This document shows, one piece after another, positions 7,881 to 14,505 of a DNA stretch of 35,480 nt. The notes beneath the pieces are model-generated. The model searched no databases and was not told the DNA's origin. It saw nothing but the letters and a program-made list of their open reading frames with translations. Position numbers and translations under genes: made by a program. Within the stretch, counting starts at the first letter, position 1. Each line of letters starts with the position of its first letter. The stretch covers positions 3,183,930 through 3,219,409 of the forward strand of contig NZ_LOJP01000001.1 of the NCBI RefSeq assembly GCF_001553785.1, read 5' to 3'. This DNA is from Actinoplanes sp. TFC3. Lineage in GTDB: Bacteria > Actinomycetota > Actinomycetes > Mycobacteriales > Micromonosporaceae.

Positions 7881-8081
7881 ATGTGCCAGCACCAAACCCC
7901 CTGCCCCACCGCCGAAGCATCCGACCGCGAAGCGGCCCGGATCGTGGCGACGTTCCCTGAGCAGGGCTGGAGCCTGCTCTGCAACGGTGTCATCATCTTC
8001 GAGGACACCGGCGAACTGCTGCCCGACGGTAGCTGCGTGGCCCCGCACCGCGGACCCGCCCGCCACGCCCTCGCCGCCTGA
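7881..8081 (+). CDS. DUF5999 family small protein
   Basis: This 66-residue protein begins MCQHQTPCPTAEASDREAAR and continues with FPEQGWSLLCNG and FEDTGELLPDG, a pattern I recognise from the DUF5999 family common in Streptomyces and relatives. Its function is unknown. The three cysteines (residues 2, 8 and about 34) and early histidine could bind metal, but this is speculation. The ATG at 7881 has GGAG about 7 bases upstream; that Shine-Dalgarno sequence lies within a short inverted repeat CGGA-GACC-TCCG (7869-7880) which could dampen translation. The gene is divergent from the PabB-like gene and convergent with gcvP. Confidence 0.85.
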   Translation: MCQHQTPCPTAEASDREAARIVATFPEQGWSLLCNGVIIFEDTGELLPDGSCVAPHRGPARHALAA

Positions 8082-8165
8082 GAAAATCCACCGACCGGCC
8101 CCGAGCGGCACTACCCCAGCGCCCCCGGGACCGGCCGACGTCACCGCACAGGCCCGCACAAAGTT

Positions 8166-10976
8166 CTACTCCTCGAACGCTTCCGGCGACGGGCACGAGC
8201 AGATCAGGTTGCGATCGCCGTAGGCGCCGTCGATGCGCCGCACCGGCGGCCAGTACTTAGCCGTCCGGTCCACCCCGGCCGGGAACCCGGCCAGCGACCG
8301 CGGGTACGCGTGCTCCCACTCGTCAGCCGTCACCGCCGACGCGGTGTGCGGGGCGTTGTGCAACGGGTTGTCATCGCGCGGCCAGTCACCGGCGGCCACC
8401 CGATCAATTTCCCCCTTGATCGCGATCATCGCAGCGCAGAACCGGTCCAACTCGGCCAGGTCCTCACTCTCGGTCGGCTCCACCATCAGCGTGCCGGCCA
8501 CCGGGAACGACATCGTCGGCGCGTGGAACCCGTAGTCGATCAGCCGCTTGGCCACATCATCCACGCTCACCCCGGTCGCCTTGGTGATCGGGCGCAGATC
8601 CAGGATGCACTCGTGGGCCACCAAGCCCTCGTTACCGGCGTACAGCACCGGGTAGTGATCACGCAGCCGCGCCGCCACATAGTTGGCCGCCAGCACCGCC
8701 GACGACGTCGCCGCGGCCAGCCCCTGCGGGCCCATCATCCGCAGATACGCCCACGAGATCGGCAGAACCCCCGCCGAGCCGTGCGCCGCCGCCGACACCG
8801 CGTGGGTGTCCGGCCCCTGCTTCAACGGATCCCCCGGCAGGTACGACGCCAGATGCGCGCGCACCGCCACCGGACCCACCCCCGGACCGCCACCACCGTG
8901 CGGGATGCAGAACGTCTTGTGCAGGTTCAGGTGCGACACGTCAGCGCCGAACTTGCCCGGCTTGGCATAGCCCACCAGCGCGTTCAGATTCGCCCCGTCG
9001 ACATACACCTGCCCGCCCGCCTCGTGCACCTTGGCGCACAGCTCGGCGATGCCCTTCTCGTACACCCCGTGCGTCGACGGATACGTCACCATGATCGCCG
9101 CGAGCGCCTCCCGATGCTTGTCGATCTTCGCATCGAGGTCGGCCAGGTCCACGTTGCCCATCTCGTCGCAGGCCACCACGACCACCCGCATGCCCGCCAT
9201 CACCGCGCTGGCCGCGTTCGTGCCGTGCGCACTCGACGGGATCAGGCACACCTCGCGATGCTCGTCACCGTTGGCCCGGTGATAGCCGCGGATCGCCAGC
9301 AACCCGGCCAGCTCACCCTGCGAACCCGCGTTGGGCTGCACACTCACCGCGTCATACCCGGTGACCTCGGCCAGCCAGCCCTCTAGCTGCGCCACCAGAG
9401 CCTCGTAACCGGCGGTCTGCGCGGCCGGCGCGAACGGGTGGATGTTGGCGAACTCCGGCCAGCTCACCGGCTCCATCTCGGTGGTCGCGTTCAGCTTCAT
9501 CGTGCACGACCCCAGCGGGATCATGCCCCGGTCCAGCGCATAGTCACGGTCCGACAGCTTGCGCAGATAGCGCAGCATCGCCGTTTCCGAATGATGCGTC
9601 CGGAACACCGGGTGCGTCAGGAACTCCGACGTGCGCGCCAGCTCCGCCGGGATGCCACCGCGGAACTCCGGCGCGTCACTGGCCCCGAACGCCGCCAGCA
9701 CCGCCGCGACATGCCCCGGCGTGGTCGTCTCATCGGCGGCCACCGACACCCGGTCGGCGTCCACCAGCCGCACGTTGATCCCGCTCGCCTCGGCCGCGGC
9801 CACCACCCCCGCCGCCCGGCCCGGCACGATCGCCGTCACCGTGTCGAAGAACGCCGACGCCGCCAGCTGCACCCCGGCCGCGCTCAACCCCGTCGCAATC
9901 GCCCCAGCCATCTCATGCGTACGCTGCGCGATCTCCCGCAACCCGGCCGGCCCGTGATACACCGCGTACATGCTCGCCATCACCGCGAGCAGCACCTGCG
10001 CCGTACAGATGTTGCTGGTCGCCCGCTCCCGCCGGATGTGCTGCTCACGGGTCTGCAACGCCAGCCGGTACGCCGGCGCCCCATCGGCATCCCTGGACAC
10101 CCCGACCAGCCGCCCCGGCAGCGAACGTTCCAACCCGGCGCGCACCGCCAGATAACCCGCGTGCGGACCGCCGAAGCCCAGCGGCACCCCGAACCGCTGC
10201 GTCGTGCCCGCAGCGATGTCCGCACCGATCTCCCCCGGCGCCCGCAGCAGCGTCAACGCCAGCAGATCCGAGGCCACCGTCACCAGCGCACCCACCGCAT
10301 GCGCCGCCTCGATCACCGCGGCGTGATCCCGCACCGCCCCCGAAGCACCCGGATACTGCAGATGCAACCCGAAGAACTCACCCGGCAACCGCTCGCCTGA
10401 GTCCAGATCGACCAGCCGCAGCTCGATACCCAGCGGCTCAGCCCGGGTCCGCAGCACCGACAACGTCTGCGGCAGCGTGTCGGCATCCACCACGTAGACG
10501 CTGCTCCTGCTCTTCGACGCCCGCTTCGCCAAGGTCATCGCCTCCGCGACCGCCGTGCCCTCATCCAGCATCGACGCGTTCGCCGTGGTCAACGCGGTCA
10601 GATCGGTGACCATCGTCTGGAAGTTCAGCAGCGCCTCCAACCGGCCCTGACTGATCTCCGGCTGATACGGCGTGTACGCGGTGTACCACGCCGGGTTCTC
10701 CAGCACGTTGCGCCGGATCACCGCCGGGGCCACCGTGGCGTAGTAGCCCAGCCCGATCATCGACGTGGCCACCACGTTGCGCCCGGCGATCTCCCGCAGC
10801 TCGGCAATGGCCTCTTCCTCCGAGGCCGCCGCCGGCAACTCCAGCCGGCCGTGCCAGCGGATCACCTCGGGGATCGCCGCATCCATCAGCGCCTCCAGCG
10901 AGGCATACCCGATGGCCTTGAGCATCTGGGTCTGCGCGTCCTCATCCGGACCGATGTGACGATGAGCGAACGACAT
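8166..10976 (-). CDS. gcvP: Glycine dehydrogenase (decarboxylating), P protein of the glycine cleavage system
   Basis: This 936-residue PLP enzyme decarboxylates glycine and transfers the aminomethyl group to the lipoyl arm of GcvH. It starts [13 protein letters not shown] (RHIGP is the family's first signature). The N-terminal half contains [15 protein letters not shown] and the C-terminal half contains [15 protein letters not shown] and [18 protein letters not shown] with the PLP-binding lysine at about residue 685. The length is that of the fused bacterial/eukaryotic single-chain P protein, not the two-subunit archaeal/Firmicute form. ATG 10976 was chosen over an in-frame start 36 bases upstream because it gives the conserved N-terminus and has AGGAG at suitable spacing. 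Transcription probably starts near 11175 and passes through a glycine riboswitch. GcvH is about 21 kb away; gcvT is not in the window. Confidence 0.98.
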   Translation of the reverse strand: MSFAHRHIGPDEDAQTQMLKAIGYASLEALMDAAIPEVIRWHGRLELPAAASEEEAIAELREIAGRNVVATSMIGLGYYATVAPAVIRRNVLENPAWYTAYTPYQPEISQGRLEALLNFQTMVTDLTALTTANASMLDEGTAVAEAMTLAKRASKSRSSVYVVDADTLPQTLSVLRTRAEPLGIELRLVDLDSGERLPGEFFGLHLQYPGASGAVRDHAAVIEAAHAVGALVTVASDLLALTLLRAPGEIGADIAAGTTQRFGVPLGFGGPHAGYLAVRAGLERSLPGRLVGVSRDADGAPAYRLALQTREQHIRRERATSNICTAQVLLAVMASMYAVYHGPAGLREIAQRTHEMAGAIATGLSAAGVQLAASAFFDTVTAIVPGRAAGVVAAAEASGINVRLVDADRVSVAADETTTPGHVAAVLAAFGASDAPEFRGGIPAELARTSEFLTHPVFRTHHSETAMLRYLRKLSDRDYALDRGMIPLGSCTMKLNATTEMEPVSWPEFANIHPFAPAAQTAGYEALVAQLEGWLAEVTGYDAVSVQPNAGSQGELAGLLAIRGYHRANGDEHREVCLIPSSAHGTNAASAVMAGMRVVVVACDEMGNVDLADLDAKIDKHREALAAIMVTYPSTHGVYEKGIAELCAKVHEAGGQVYVDGANLNALVGYAKPGKFGADVSHLNLHKTFCIPHGGGGPGVGPVAVRAHLASYLPGDPLKQGPDTHAVSAAAHGSAGVLPISWAYLRMMGPQGLAAATSSAVLAANYVAARLRDHYPVLYAGNEGLVAHECILDLRPITKATGVSVDDVAKRLIDYGFHAPTMSFPVAGTLMVEPTESEDLAELDRFCAAMIAIKGEIDRVAAGDWPRDDNPLHNAPHTASAVTADEWEHAYPRSLAGFPAGVDRTAKYWPPVRRIDGAYGDRNLICSCPSPEAFEE

Positions 10977-11042
10977 GAGCGGCTCCTGCGGGGGGATGAA
11001 GGTCGACACCAACCTCCCCCTCTGTCATACCCACAACGGGCA

Positions 11043-11168
11043 CTTCAGAGTCGCCTGTCCGCGCGGTCCTTTTGCCTGAGAGGTTCCGGGGAGGATTTGC
11101 CCCTTCGGCGCCGCAGGCATCACCATGCAACCAGCACTGTGACCTGCGATCTCTCCCGCGCGAGTGGT
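11043..11168 (-). ncRNA. Glycine riboswitch (gcvT-type leader)
   Basis: Read on the minus strand, the gcvP leader has GGAGAG near its 5' end, then the conserved core GGCGCCGAAGGGGCAA (about 11097-11113) and CTCTCAGGCAAAAGGACCG (about 11065-11084), which are the diagnostic segments of the glycine aptamer. I see one complete aptamer followed by a shorter helix region, as in single-aptamer (ghost-aptamer) glycine riboswitches, not a tandem pair. Between the aptamer and the gcvP start lies a G-rich/C-rich inverted repeat (about 10987-11020, five G against five C plus AGGT against ACCT) with no U run, immediately before the ribosome binding site. Glycine usually turns gcv genes on. Whether this switch works on translation or transcription is not decided by the sequence. 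Confidence 0.93.
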
Positions 11169-11181
11169 GCGGCTGAGGCCA

Positions 11182-11187
11182 AACCTA
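11182..11187 (-). promoter_or_regulatory. -10 box of the riboswitch-gcvP transcript
   Basis: TAGGTT on the minus strand places the transcription start near 11175, a few bases before the aptamer. It lies about 30 bases from the divergent -10 box of the aldo/keto reductase, so the two promoters must overlap in their -35 regions. Confidence 0.55.
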
Positions 11188-11216
11188 CCAGTGATCGCAG
11201 CAGCGGCACGTATCCC

Positions 11217-11222
11217 TAGGCT
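11217..11222 (+). promoter_or_regulatory. -10 box of aldo/keto reductase (leaderless)
   Basis: TAGGCT ends 7 bases before the GTG start at 11230, so the transcript should begin at or within a base or two of the start codon. Confidence 0.5.
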
Positions 11223-11229
11223 GTGGTGT

Positions 11230-12219
11230 GTGACCTACTCCGCGGACGTAACCCGCTACGACACCATGGCCTACCGCCGGGCCGGACGCAGCGGCCTGCA
11301 CCTACCGGCGATCAGCCTCGGCCTGTGGCACAATTTCGGCGACACCAGGCCCCTCGAACGCCAGCGCGCCATCGTGCGCCGCGCCTTCGACCTCGGCGTC
11401 ACCCACTTCGACCTGGCCAACAACTACGGCCCACCACCCGGCAGCGCCGAGATCAACTTCGGCCGGCTGCTGAGCACCGACCTCAAGGCCTACCGCGACG
11501 AACTGATCATCTCCACCAAGGCCGGCTACGACATGTGGCCCGGCCCCTACGGCGACCACGGCTCCCGCAAATACCTCGTCGCCTCGCTCGACCAGTCGCT
11601 GCAGCGCCTCGGCCTGGACTACGTCGACATCTTCTACCACCACCGCCCCGACCCGGACACCCCCATCGAGGAAACCATGGGCGCCCTCGACGCCATCGTG
11701 CGCGCCGGCAAAGCCCTGTACGTCGGCCTGAGCAACTACACCGCCGAGCAGACCACCCGGGCCGCCGCGATACTCAACGACCTGGGCACCCCGCTGCTGA
11801 TCCACCAGCCCTCCTACTCCATCCTCAACCGCCGCATCGAGCACGACAACCTGCTCGACGCCCTCGACACCGCCGGCGCCGGCTGCATCGCCTTCAGCCC
11901 CCTGCAGCAGGGCCTGCTCACCGACCGCTACCTCGGCGGCATCCCCGACGACTCGCGCATGCGCACCAGCCGCTTCCTCACCGAGGACGCCCTCGACCCG
12001 ACAACCCTCGCCCGCCTGCGCACCCTCAACGACCTCGCCACACGCCGCGGGCAGAGCCTGGCCCAGTTCGCCCTCGCCTGGGCGCTGCGCGACCCCCGCA
12101 TGACCAGCCTCATCATCGGCGCCAGCAGCGTCGAGCAGCTCGAAAACAACCTCGGCGCCCTCGCCCAGCCCGCCGTCAGCGCCGCCGAACTCGACGAGAT
12201 CGACGCCACCGTCCTGTGA
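11230..12219 (+). CDS. Aldo/keto reductase, YghZ/L-glyceraldehyde 3-phosphate reductase type
   Basis: The 329-residue protein matches the aldo/keto reductase fold, closest in pattern to YghZ: YRRAGRSGLHLPAISLGLWHNFGD at the N-terminus, FDLANNYGPPPGSAE with the catalytic Asp and Tyr (about residues 60-75), ISTKAGYDMWPGPYG with the catalytic Lys (about 97), DYVDIFYHHRPDP (about 131) and SLIIGASSVEQLENN near the C-terminus for the NADPH phosphate. It would reduce small aldehydes or 2-hydroxyaldehydes with NADPH; the true substrate is unknown. GTG 11230 is favoured because the -10 box lies 7 bases upstream and homologues have a comparable N-terminus; ATG 11266 is a weaker alternative. The stop codon overlaps the GTG of the next gene, so it is translationally coupled to the tandem nucleotidyltransferases. 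Confidence 0.93.
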   Translation: MTYSADVTRYDTMAYRRAGRSGLHLPAISLGLWHNFGDTRPLERQRAIVRRAFDLGVTHFDLANNYGPPPGSAEINFGRLLSTDLKAYRDELIISTKAGYDMWPGPYGDHGSRKYLVASLDQSLQRLGLDYVDIFYHHRPDPDTPIEETMGALDAIVRAGKALYVGLSNYTAEQTTRAAAILNDLGTPLLIHQPSYSILNRRIEHDNLLDALDTAGAGCIAFSPLQQGLLTDRYLGGIPDDSRMRTSRFLTEDALDPTTLARLRTLNDLATRRGQSLAQFALAWALRDPRMTSLIIGASSVEQLENNLGALAQPAVSAAELDEIDATVL

Positions 12220-12890
12220 ACAAGCTGTTCCCCAGCAACACGATCCTCGCGGTCGTGGTCGGCTCACGCGCCTACGGACTCGACGGCCCGGACTCCGACC
12301 ACGACCGCCGCGGCGTGTTCGTCGCCCCCACCCGCGACTTCTGGCGACTGGACAAACCCCCGACCCACCTCGACGGGCCCCAGGACGAACAATTCTCCTG
12401 GGAGATCGAGCGCCTCTGCACCCTGGCCCTGCAAGCCAACCCCACGGTCCTGGAAACCCTCTGGTCACCGCTGATCGAACACTGCACACCCGAGGGCCAA
12501 GAACTGCTGGACGTACGCGACGCGTTCCTGTCCCGGCGCGTCGCGCACACCTACGGCTCCTACGCCCGCGACCAGCTCAAACGCGTCGACGCCCGCCGCA
12601 CCCGCACCGGCGAGACCAACGGCAAACAAGCCATGCACATGCTCAGGCTCCTGATGGCCGGCACCCACGTGCTGCGCCACGGCGAAATCCTTTTACCGGT
12701 ACGAGCACAGCGCGAGGAACTCCTGGCCGTGAAAACCGGTAGAACGCCGTGGGCAACCGTGGTCCAGTGGGCCGCAGATCTGCTCGACGACCTGGCCCAC
12801 GCCGAAGCCGCCACACCACTGCCCGCCGAACCCGACCGCCGGCGCGTCGAGCAGTTGCTGGTGTCCGTACGGGAAAGGAACCTGACGTGA
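12216..12890 (+). CDS. RlaP/YcgL-type nucleotidyltransferase, first of a tandem pair
   Basis: This 224-residue protein has the polymerase-beta-type nucleotidyltransferase signature VVGSRAYGLDGPDSDHD (GS followed by SDxD, about residues 15-30) and the RGVFVAP segment typical of the YcgL/RlaP group (COG3541-like). FSWEIERLCTLAL supplies a possible third acidic position and NPTVLETLW is the usual following block. The helical second half has NGKQAMHMLRLLMAGTHVL, a pattern I recognise from the same group. RlaP was named for association with RNA ligases or RtcB, but neither is visible nearby. GTG 12216 overlaps the reductase stop by four bases, and the gene's own stop overlaps the next GTG in the same way. 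The transferred nucleotide and target are unknown. Confidence 0.82.
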   Translation: MNKLFPSNTILAVVVGSRAYGLDGPDSDHDRRGVFVAPTRDFWRLDKPPTHLDGPQDEQFSWEIERLCTLALQANPTVLETLWSPLIEHCTPEGQELLDVRDAFLSRRVAHTYGSYARDQLKRVDARRTRTGETNGKQAMHMLRLLMAGTHVLRHGEILLPVRAQREELLAVKTGRTPWATVVQWAADLLDDLAHAEAATPLPAEPDRRRVEQLLVSVRERNLT

Positions 12891-13636
12891 CCGCAACCGT
12901 GCCCCCCTGGGCCGCCGACGCCGCCCAGCTGCCCTACCCCGCCGTCTTCGTCACCGTCAGCGGCGCCCACCTCTACGGCTTCGCCTCCCAGGACTCCGAC
13001 CTCGACCTGCGCGCCAGCCACATCCTGCCCGCAGCAGAAGTGGTGGGGCTGCGCACCGGCCCCGGCACCGTGCAGAAAGACACCTGGCACAACGGCGTCG
13101 AACTCGACGTCGTCAGCCACGACCTGCTCAAGTTCGCCCGCCTGCTCACCTCGCGCAACGGCTACGTCCTTGAGCAGCTCCTGTCCCCGCTGGTCCTGCA
13201 CACCTCCGACGTGCACCGGGCCCTCAAAGACCTGGCCCCCGGCCTGATCACCCGCTACCACGCCCACCACTACCTGGGATTCGCCGCCACCCAACTGCGC
13301 CTGTTCGGCAGAACCAGCGAGCTCAAGCCAGCCCTCTACACCCTGCGCGTCCTGCACACCGGCATCCACCTCATGCGCACCGGCATGGTGATCGCCGACC
13401 TGGGAGAACTGAGCGACGCTGCGTACGTACAGGAAATGATTGCCCTCAAGCGGGAAGCGGAACATGGCGCCTTTCCCGACGCCTGGCGGGCGCCTTTCCT
13501 CGACAACGCCGAGCAACTGCGCGAAACGCTGGAGAAGGAACGCGACCGGTCAGCGCTGCCTGGTGAAGCGGACCGCGCGGCCGTCGAGGCCCTGCACGAC
13601 CTGGTCGTCCGCGCCCGCCTGGCCACCGTCTCCTGA
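12887..13636 (+). CDS. RlaP/YcgL-type nucleotidyltransferase, second of a tandem pair
   Basis: This 249-residue protein is a divergent relative of the preceding gene. It has VSGAHLYGFASQDSDLDLR (about residues 21-39), in which the GS of the usual motif is GA while SDxD is intact, then VELDVVSHDLLKFARLL with a good third catalytic Asp (about 66), and NGYVLEQLLSPLV. The second half repeats the helical pattern ALYTLRVLHTGIHLMRTG. The GTG at 12887 has AAAGGAA about 6 bases upstream and a four-base overlap with the first transferase, so the two proteins are made together and may form a heteromer. Loss of the Ser could reduce nucleotide binding, or the Ala may be tolerated. It is followed after 19 bases by a possible 41-residue protein. 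Confidence 0.82.
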   Translation: MTATVPPWAADAAQLPYPAVFVTVSGAHLYGFASQDSDLDLRASHILPAAEVVGLRTGPGTVQKDTWHNGVELDVVSHDLLKFARLLTSRNGYVLEQLLSPLVLHTSDVHRALKDLAPGLITRYHAHHYLGFAATQLRLFGRTSELKPALYTLRVLHTGIHLMRTGMVIADLGELSDAAYVQEMIALKREAEHGAFPDAWRAPFLDNAEQLRETLEKERDRSALPGEADRAAVEALHDLVVRARLATVS

Positions 13637-13655
13637 GCCCCGGAGGCACCGGGAG

Positions 13656-13781
13656 ATGGACGCCTCCGATCCTTCCACCTTGCTCCGGCCCGAACCGCGA
13701 TCCGGTTCCCCGGTGGGGCGCCCGACCGAGCAGGACATCGACGGGTACCCGCACGGCGCCCCCACCCTCAAAGCTTTGTAG
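13656..13781 (+). CDS. Candidate 41-residue protein downstream of the nucleotidyltransferases
   Basis: An ATG at 13656 opens a 41-codon frame ending at TAG 13781. CGGAGG (13641-13646) is a strong Shine-Dalgarno sequence with about 9 bases of spacing, and the frame begins only 19 bases after the second nucleotidyltransferase. The peptide is polar and Pro/Gly-rich (RSGSPVGRPTEQDIDG then YPHGAPTLKAL at the end) with no signal or membrane segment. I do not recognise it. The same CGGAGG is one arm of an inverted repeat (13641-13647 with 13662-13668) that could instead be a weak terminator, in which case the frame is chance. Confidence 0.4.
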   Translation: MDASDPSTLLRPEPRSGSPVGRPTEQDIDGYPHGAPTLKAL

Positions 13782-13840
13782 TTGGCTGTCGGCGAAGCCG
13801 TCTTCTTTGGTTGTGCCCACCTGAACGACTGTCCCCGGCC

Positions 13841-13872
13841 GCACACCGCGTAGACCGTCCTAGGAAGCTAGG
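13841..13872 (+). promoter_or_regulatory. 32-base promoter element, copy 2
   Basis: This block matches 1578-1609 at 26 of 32 ungapped positions, sharing GCACACC, GTA, CGTCCTAGGA and TAGG. It contains TAGGAA (13861-13866) as a possible -10 box. It sits about 36 bases before a second -10-like box and a nine-codon reading frame, and about 160 bases before the next full gene. The 13637-14029 gap also holds the 41-codon frame; I see nothing else in it. Confidence 0.45.
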
Positions 13873-13907
13873 CTGTAAAGCCAGACGCTTGTTCCTATGC
13901 TGCCCGG

Positions 13908-13937
13908 ATGGCGAGCAGCACGGCCGAATGCGCCTGA
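13908..13937 (+). other. Nine-codon leaderless reading frame (possible leader peptide or remnant)
   Basis: TATGCT (13896-13901) lies exactly 6 bases before an ATG, the same geometry as the leaderless genes in this window. The frame reads MASSTAECA then TGA. It could be a leader peptide or the start of a decayed gene; chance is also possible. Confidence 0.2.
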
Positions 13938-14029
13938 GCGGCAGGCCAACCGCTGCCCCGCCGCCTCTCGAACGGCGTCCGGATGACCGGCGGAAGCGGA
14001 TACTGCGAGCGGGCAGTTACGCTATGGGT

Positions 14030-14398
14030 GTGTTCACGCACGAACTCGACCGCGACGACCCGGTCAGCCGCCTGGCCCGGCCGCACCGGCCCGTGCTCGT
14101 GGCGGGAACGCTGGGCGAACTGACCGGGCCGACCAGCGGCCTGATCGAGCTTCCCCTGCGGCTCTGGTGGAACCCGCACCGCACCTTCGACCTCGACCAG
14201 CACACCATGTTGCTGTGGATGTACGAGAACGTCCTGCGCGAGGCCGTACGCGTCGCTGAGCTGCGCACCCACCTGCACGGCCCGACGCTGATCCGCCTGT
14301 GGCCGGAGCTGAACCTGCCCCGAGGGGTCCGCGTCGCCTGGGAGGCCCGCCACCCCACCCTGCACCGCCTGAGCGCTACCGGCGACAAAGCCGCCTGA
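14030..14398 (+). CDS. Conserved actinobacterial protein of unknown function
   Basis: This 122-residue protein starts VFTHELDRDDPVSRLARPHRP and continues with LIELPLRLWWNPHRTFDLDQ, YENVLREAV and a C-terminal LIRLWPELNLPRGVRVAWEARHP. I recognise this pattern from small Streptomyces/Micromonosporaceae proteins without assigned function; the alternation LWWNP... LWPELNLP... WEARHP is the most conserved part. There is no signal peptide or membrane segment, and no catalytic motif is evident. GTG 14030 was chosen because TACGCT (14018-14023) is a -10 box 6 bases upstream, while the nearby ATG 14024 directly abuts that box. The frame is open further upstream but is separated from the gene by the promoter. 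A strong bidirectional terminator hairpin follows at 14472. Confidence 0.72.
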   Translation: MFTHELDRDDPVSRLARPHRPVLVAGTLGELTGPTSGLIELPLRLWWNPHRTFDLDQHTMLLWMYENVLREAVRVAELRTHLHGPTLIRLWPELNLPRGVRVAWEARHPTLHRLSATGDKAA

Positions 14399-14471
14399 CC
14401 CGCCAGCAGTCCGCGGGTTCCTCGGCCAGGTCCACCGACGCCCCGGCGGCGCCTGCGCCGGCGGGACACAA

Positions 14472-14502
14472 GCCATCCCCCAGCGAGGCGCCGGGGGATG
14501 GC
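14472..14502. terminator. Bidirectional terminator hairpin
   Basis: GCCATCCCCC (14472-14481) and GGGGGATGGC (14493-14502) form a perfect ten-base-pair stem with an 11-base loop. It lies between the convergent 14030 gene and the helicase gene. There is no U run, as is common in actinomycetes. Confidence 0.75.
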
Positions 14503-14505
14503 GAT

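Noticed and set aside
8082..8165. CCGGCC-containing words between DUF5999 and gcvP as a terminator
   Set aside because: The words are direct, not inverted, repeats, so they do not form a convincing stem.
11043..11168. A tandem two-aptamer glycine riboswitch
   Set aside because: Only one set of the conserved core segments is visible; the downstream helix lacks a second core.
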